Of a stretch of 64,000 nt of DNA, positions 61,017 to 64,000 are shown piece after piece. The notes under the pieces are model-generated. The model was not told the DNA's origin, did no database searches, and worked only from the letters and a program-made list of their open reading frames with translations. Every line of letters starts with the position of its first letter. Positions within the stretch are counted from its first letter, which is position 1. The stretch comes from Fluviicola taffensis DSM 16823 (lineage in GTDB: Bacteria; Bacteroidota; Bacteroidia; Flavobacteriales_D; Crocinitomicaceae): contig NC_015321.1 of assembly GCF_000194605.1 (NCBI RefSeq), positions 186,001 to 250,000 of the forward strand. The letters are read 5' to 3'. The translations under genes were made by a program, and so were the position numbers.

Positions 61017-61793
61017 TCAAAAGAGGTTTTTAAAAATAATACTCGTAGAAATGTAATGAACGGATTTTTCTCCTGCTGAAACATGTAACAGATCGTTCAT
61101 GTATCCTAAACTATAAGTAATTTTTTTATTTTTTGAGTGGTAAGAAACAAGCGCAGAAAATCGCGTTTCACCATATTCAAAATGCCTCCATGACTGGGTA
61201 TCTTCTTGAAATTCGGTTGAAAACAAAAACTCACACCCTATAAGCGCAGTAAGCCTTTTGGAAGGAATTAGGTCAAATTCACTTTGAAATTTCAACCGAG
61301 ATCTAAAAGCTGATGAGACTTTCCACGCTCGAAATTGAGGATTATAGAATTTACGATATTCTTGTCTGAAAGCGATAGAAGGAATCCACTTTTTCTTCCA
61401 TGTTTTGGTAATTCTCGAATAGATTCTAAACTCGTGTTTGAATCGATCTTCAGTAGCTAAATATGGTGGTATTTTATTGAATTCATTTTGATGACGATAG
61501 CTTGCAGCCAAAGAAACGCTCCAAGTTGGTTTGAATTTAAATTTCACTTCTTCATTGATAACAAAAATCCCCAAATGTTCAAAAACATTGGTATTATCAA
61601 CAGTACTTTCTCCTGCAAGTCCAAAATAAGTGATGGAGCTAAATTTTCCAACAGAATCCAATTTTTGATCTAAACCAATGGCGAACCACCCATTCATTTT
61701 CGAATTACTTCCCAAACCTGGAGGGGTTAATTGTGCAAAAGAATGGTCGAAAAACAATAGGAAAAGAAGAGATATTATTGGCAGCTTCATCAT
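61017..61793 (-). CDS. DUF2490-type outer-membrane protein
   Basis: The 258-residue protein has a signal peptide (MMKLPIISLLFLLFFDHSFA) and a series of amphipathic strands containing many aromatic residues, such as WFAIGLDQKLDS, KFKPTWSVSLAASYRHQNEF, WIPSIAFRQEYRKFY and FRSRLKFQSEFDLIPSKRL. It matches the pattern of DUF2490 proteins, which are predicted outer-membrane barrels of unknown role. The final residue is a phenylalanine (IIFKNLF), typical of the barrel-insertion signal. It is monocistronic, with no clear promoter or terminator. Confidence 0.8.
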   Translation of the reverse strand: MMKLPIISLLFLLFFDHSFAQLTPPGLGSNSKMNGWFAIGLDQKLDSVGKFSSITYFGLAGESTVDNTNVFEHLGIFVINEEVKFKFKPTWSVSLAASYRHQNEFNKIPPYLATEDRFKHEFRIYSRITKTWKKKWIPSIAFRQEYRKFYNPQFRAWKVSSAFRSRLKFQSEFDLIPSKRLTALIGCEFLFSTEFQEDTQSWRHFEYGETRFSALVSYHSKNKKITYSLGYMNDLLHVSAGEKSVHYISTSIIFKNLF

Positions 61794-61818
61794 GAATATT
61801 TAATTCTTTAAGATAAAT

Positions 61819-61875
61819 AGTCAAGACAATTATCAAGAGATATCCCATCCTTGAGAATTGATAATTATCTTGACT
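61819..61875. repeat. Long near-perfect hairpin downstream of the PepSY-like gene
   Basis: An 18-bp inverted repeat (61819-61836 and 61858-61875) pairs with one mismatch around a 21-base loop. It lies between the stop of the PepSY-like gene and the start of the DUF2490 gene. There is no T-run, so it is either an unusual terminator, a stabilising 3' structure, or a small repeat element. Confidence 0.6.
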
Positions 61876-61887
61876 CCATCTTTTCAA

Positions 61888-62343
61888 CTACTTCCCTATT
61901 TTTGTCAATACAAATGGATCTTGTTTCTCACCCTTTTCAGAATAAACCACTTTTTGATCTCCCAAAGCACCGTCGATTTCAATTTCATAATAGATACTTT
62001 TGCCAATCTCAATTCGTTTTGAATCGTCCAATTTGTAGTCTTTAAACTCAGCTTTCACTTTTGCCAAAATAACCGCAGGAATTTGATCATTCCTGATTTC
62101 TTCCTCTACTTTCAAAATCGTTCCTTGCGTATTCACCCAAACTTCATAATCATTCTTATCTAAATCAAATTCAGCTTCATAGATTCCGTTTTTCACTTCC
62201 CATTCCAAATCTTTTGCATTCGGATATTTTGTCATCACTGCGTTGATAACAACTGATGGGATTTCTTGCTGAGCAATTGTGCTAGCACATGAGATAAATG
62301 ACAGTGGCAAAAAAGCCAATACGATGCATTTTAAACTTTTCAT
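61888..62343 (-). CDS. PepSY-like (DUF2874) lipoprotein
   Basis: The 151-residue protein has a lipoprotein signal (LPLSFISCAST, cysteine at about residue 19) and two repeats of the PepSY-like beta-lactamase-inhibitor-type fold: VVINAVMTKYPNAKDLEWEV with EAEFDLDKNDYEVWVNTQG, then VILAKVKAEFKDYKLDDSKR with YYEIEID. It is typical of Bacteroidota envelope proteins often encoded next to two-component systems, as here (histidine kinase 111 bases upstream on the same strand). A sensing or envelope-stress role is inferred. Confidence 0.85.
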   Translation of the reverse strand: MKSLKCIVLAFLPLSFISCASTIAQQEIPSVVINAVMTKYPNAKDLEWEVKNGIYEAEFDLDKNDYEVWVNTQGTILKVEEEIRNDQIPAVILAKVKAEFKDYKLDDSKRIEIGKSIYYEIEIDGALGDQKVVYSEKGEKQDPFVLTKIGK

Positions 62344-62454
62344 AACTTGTGTTTTTTAATTTATACTACAAATTTATGAGGCAAATTGGGAAAGAAACTG
62401 GAATAAAAATGAATTAGACTTTAGAACATCTGGATCTTAAGTCTTTTAAACTTT

Positions 62455-63726
62455 CTAATCAAACTTCACTGTAAATTGATGCATTGAATTAGAATAAGCA
62501 TACTCAATTCGATATCCAGAAATATCAACAATAGATTTTGCGATTGCTAAACCTAAACCTGTAGAAGATTGGTCGGTCGACTCTTTCTGAAAACGCTGAA
62601 AGACTTTGGTCGAGTCCAATTCTTTATCGGAACCAGAATTGGAAATTTGAAAGGAAGAATTTGTAATCAAAAGTTCGATTTTTCCCTTGTTGAAATTGTG
62701 TCGAATTGCATTTTTAATCAAGTTAGTGATCAATATCCGAGCTAACTCAGGATTCATTTTTACTTTCAAATCATCTTCCTTTTTAAAAATGACCTCCAGT
62801 TCTTTGAATTCAATTAACTCTTTAAAATCCAACAATAGACTTTTAATCAAATCATTAAAATCGATTGTTTCTTCGTTTAAAAATTGCTTGTTTTCAATTT
62901 TCGAGAGAAGTAAGAGTGATTTATTCAGTCTTGTTAGTCGTTGTAAGGTTTCAATTGTTTGAAAAACTTCATTCACTACTTCTTCAGATAATTCTGGATT
63001 TTCTGCTAACAATTGTAATTTATTCAAAGCAATTGCAAGTGGGGTTTGAAGTTCGTGAGAGGCATTTTCAATCAGTTGTTTTTGATTGTGAAAGGAACGA
63101 ATATTACTTTCCAAAACATCAGCAATCACTTTATTCAACAGCTTAAATTCAGCTACATTGGATTTCAGTAACTGAACTTGTTCGTTTTTACCCAATTTAA
63201 ACTCACTCAAATGATTCAAAAACTTAAAAAAGGGTTTCCACATGCTTCTCAAAACCACTGTGTTTATGGCTAAAATAGTGACAATTAGAATCAGATAAAG
63301 CCATAATAAGGAGTAGAATAAATCTTCGATCAAATCGTCTTCTTCCACCATGGATGAAATGACCTTCAGTTGATAGAATTCATTTTCAGAAGCTTCAAAA
63401 ACCGTTGTTAATAAACGCACGGGTTCCAAATCGTCTTCATTCTCCATGTACATCAAGGTATCTTTGTACACATCGTAATGATTCAAAGCATGATGTCCTT
63501 CTATTTTTCGGATTGCATAATTTCCTTCATCGAAACTCTGTTTTGCCAAAACGGTAGAATCTAAATTTGCCTGATGAATAATCAACAATTTAGAATTGTC
63601 CAATCCATCATCAATACTGTCATGAACCTCATCAATCATATTTACGTAAAAAATGAAGGCCCATGCAGTCAACGCAACCAATAAGGCAACAGCCATATAG
63701 ATTATTGTGCGTTGAATTAACTTCAC
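62455..63726 (-). CDS. Sensor histidine kinase
   Basis: The 423-residue protein has two membrane segments (about residues 7-27 and 138-160) around a ~110-residue extracytoplasmic sensor, then the kinase core: ENASHELQTPLAIALNKLQL with the phosphoaccepting histidine, the N box LIKNAIRHNFNKGKIEL and the G box STGLGLAIAKSIV. Conserved F box residues lie between. It starts at a GTG that overlaps the stop of the response regulator gene by four bases (GTGA), so the two are translationally coupled. The signal sensed is unknown; the PepSY-like lipoprotein gene downstream may be regulated by it. Confidence 0.92.
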   Translation of the reverse strand: MKLIQRTIIYMAVALLVALTAWAFIFYVNMIDEVHDSIDDGLDNSKLLIIHQANLDSTVLAKQSFDEGNYAIRKIEGHHALNHYDVYKDTLMYMENEDDLEPVRLLTTVFEASENEFYQLKVISSMVEEDDLIEDLFYSLLWLYLILIVTILAINTVVLRSMWKPFFKFLNHLSEFKLGKNEQVQLLKSNVAEFKLLNKVIADVLESNIRSFHNQKQLIENASHELQTPLAIALNKLQLLAENPELSEEVVNEVFQTIETLQRLTRLNKSLLLLSKIENKQFLNEETIDFNDLIKSLLLDFKELIEFKELEVIFKKEDDLKVKMNPELARILITNLIKNAIRHNFNKGKIELLITNSSFQISNSGSDKELDSTKVFQRFQKESTDQSSTGLGLAIAKSIVDISGYRIEYAYSNSMHQFTVKFD

Positions 63727-64000
63727 GATTCTATCAATTTATAACCGACTCCATAAATAGACTGGATTTCTAGTCCAGTGTCCATCTCGTTCATTTTCTT
63801 GCGCAAATTCTTTATTTGAGAATAAATAAATTCAAAATTATCGGATTCATCAATGTTATCTCCCCAAACATGTTCTGCCAATGCTGTTTTTGACACCAAT
63901 CTTCCTTTGTTTGATACCAAATACATGAAAATCGCAAATTCTTTTCGATTAAGTACAATTGGTTCTCCATTCATCGAAAGAGCTTGGTTTGTAATATCAA
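63723..64000 (-). CDS. Two-component response regulator, C-terminal part (runs off window end)
   Basis: This is the 92-codon C-terminal end of an OmpR-type response regulator. It shows the winged-helix effector domain: IVLNRKEFAIFMYLVSNKGR, LVSKTALAEHVWG and NLRKKMNEMDTGLEIQSI, followed by YGVGYKLIES. Codons continue in frame to the window edge, so the receiver domain lies outside. The stop overlaps the kinase start by four bases. DNA targets are unknown. Confidence 0.92.
   Translation of the reverse strand, partial: DITNQALSMNGEPIVLNRKEFAIFMYLVSNKGRLVSKTALAEHVWGDNIDESDNFEFIYSQIKNLRKKMNEMDTGLEIQSIYGVGYKLIES

Noticed and set aside
1-64000. tRNA, rRNA, CRISPR array, insertion sequence, prophage.
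   Set aside because: No cloverleaf-like sequence, regularly spaced direct repeats, transposase or phage genes were found in the gaps.

Overview
The window is a chromosomal segment from a low-GC Bacteroidota, most likely a member of the Flavobacteriales related to the Crocinitomicaceae/Fluviicola group; the genus is an inference. The evidence for the phylum is the mutY-ssb-gldE-gldD gliding-motility cluster, a secreted peptidase with a type IX secretion (T9SS) C-terminal sorting domain, several TAnnTTTG -7 promoter elements, few visible Shine-Dalgarno sequences, and a DnaJ with only two of its four cysteine motifs. I found no rRNA or tRNA genes, CRISPR arrays, insertion sequences or prophage.

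Layout. 1-1.3 kb (minus strand): the start of RNase G, a 30-residue AURKAIP1/COX24-type basic protein and an HU protein, separated by two good terminators. 1.4-5.0 kb (plus): mutY, ssb, gldE, gldD, with two intergenic inverted-repeat elements. 5.2-10.1 kb (plus): a T9SS-exported M14 carboxypeptidase, then an MBOAT/SGNH pair that probably O-acylates an envelope glycan. 10.1-15.7 kb (minus): a conserved small protein, a membrane protein, an AlbA_2 protein, then an aroE-DedA-rhodanese group, a DUF4442/flavin-oxidoreductase pair and an outer-membrane barrel. 15.8-19.7 kb (plus): menA-menC (menaquinone), a second flavin oxidoreductase and a ParE/RelE-type toxin-antitoxin pair. 19.8-25.9 kb (minus): a lipoprotein, dnaK and two APC amino-acid permeases. 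26.0-33.4 kb (plus): an operon of an AarF/UbiB-type kinase, an ABC ATPase and an unfamiliar membrane protein, followed by alaS.

33.4-47.0 kb is the most distinctive region. It holds a Wzx-like flippase (minus) and twelve closely packed plus-strand genes for a surface glycan. Genes for pseudaminic-acid synthesis (pseB, pseC, pseF, pseH, pseI) are clear, but no pseG (UDP-sugar hydrolase) is present. In its neighbourhood lie an SDR/ATP-grasp fusion whose SDR half lacks the catalytic tyrosine, a HAD hydrolase, two methyltransferase-like proteins and a GT42/DUF115-like protein. Together these suggest a modified nonulosonic acid and its transfer onto a surface polymer or protein.

47-53.6 kb: a large YfhO-type membrane protein (minus), then three tandem paralogous exported proteins of unknown function and a small lipoprotein (plus). 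53.6-64 kb (minus): a sigma-54 activator without a DNA-binding domain, a Ppx/GppA phosphatase, a NatAB-like ABC exporter, a CPBP protease, grpE-dnaJ, a DUF2490 protein, a PepSY-like lipoprotein and a two-component system cut off by the window end. dnaK and grpE both have TGTCA/TGACA repeat pairs upstream, which may be a shared heat-shock element. Every gene-free gap is under 300 bases.
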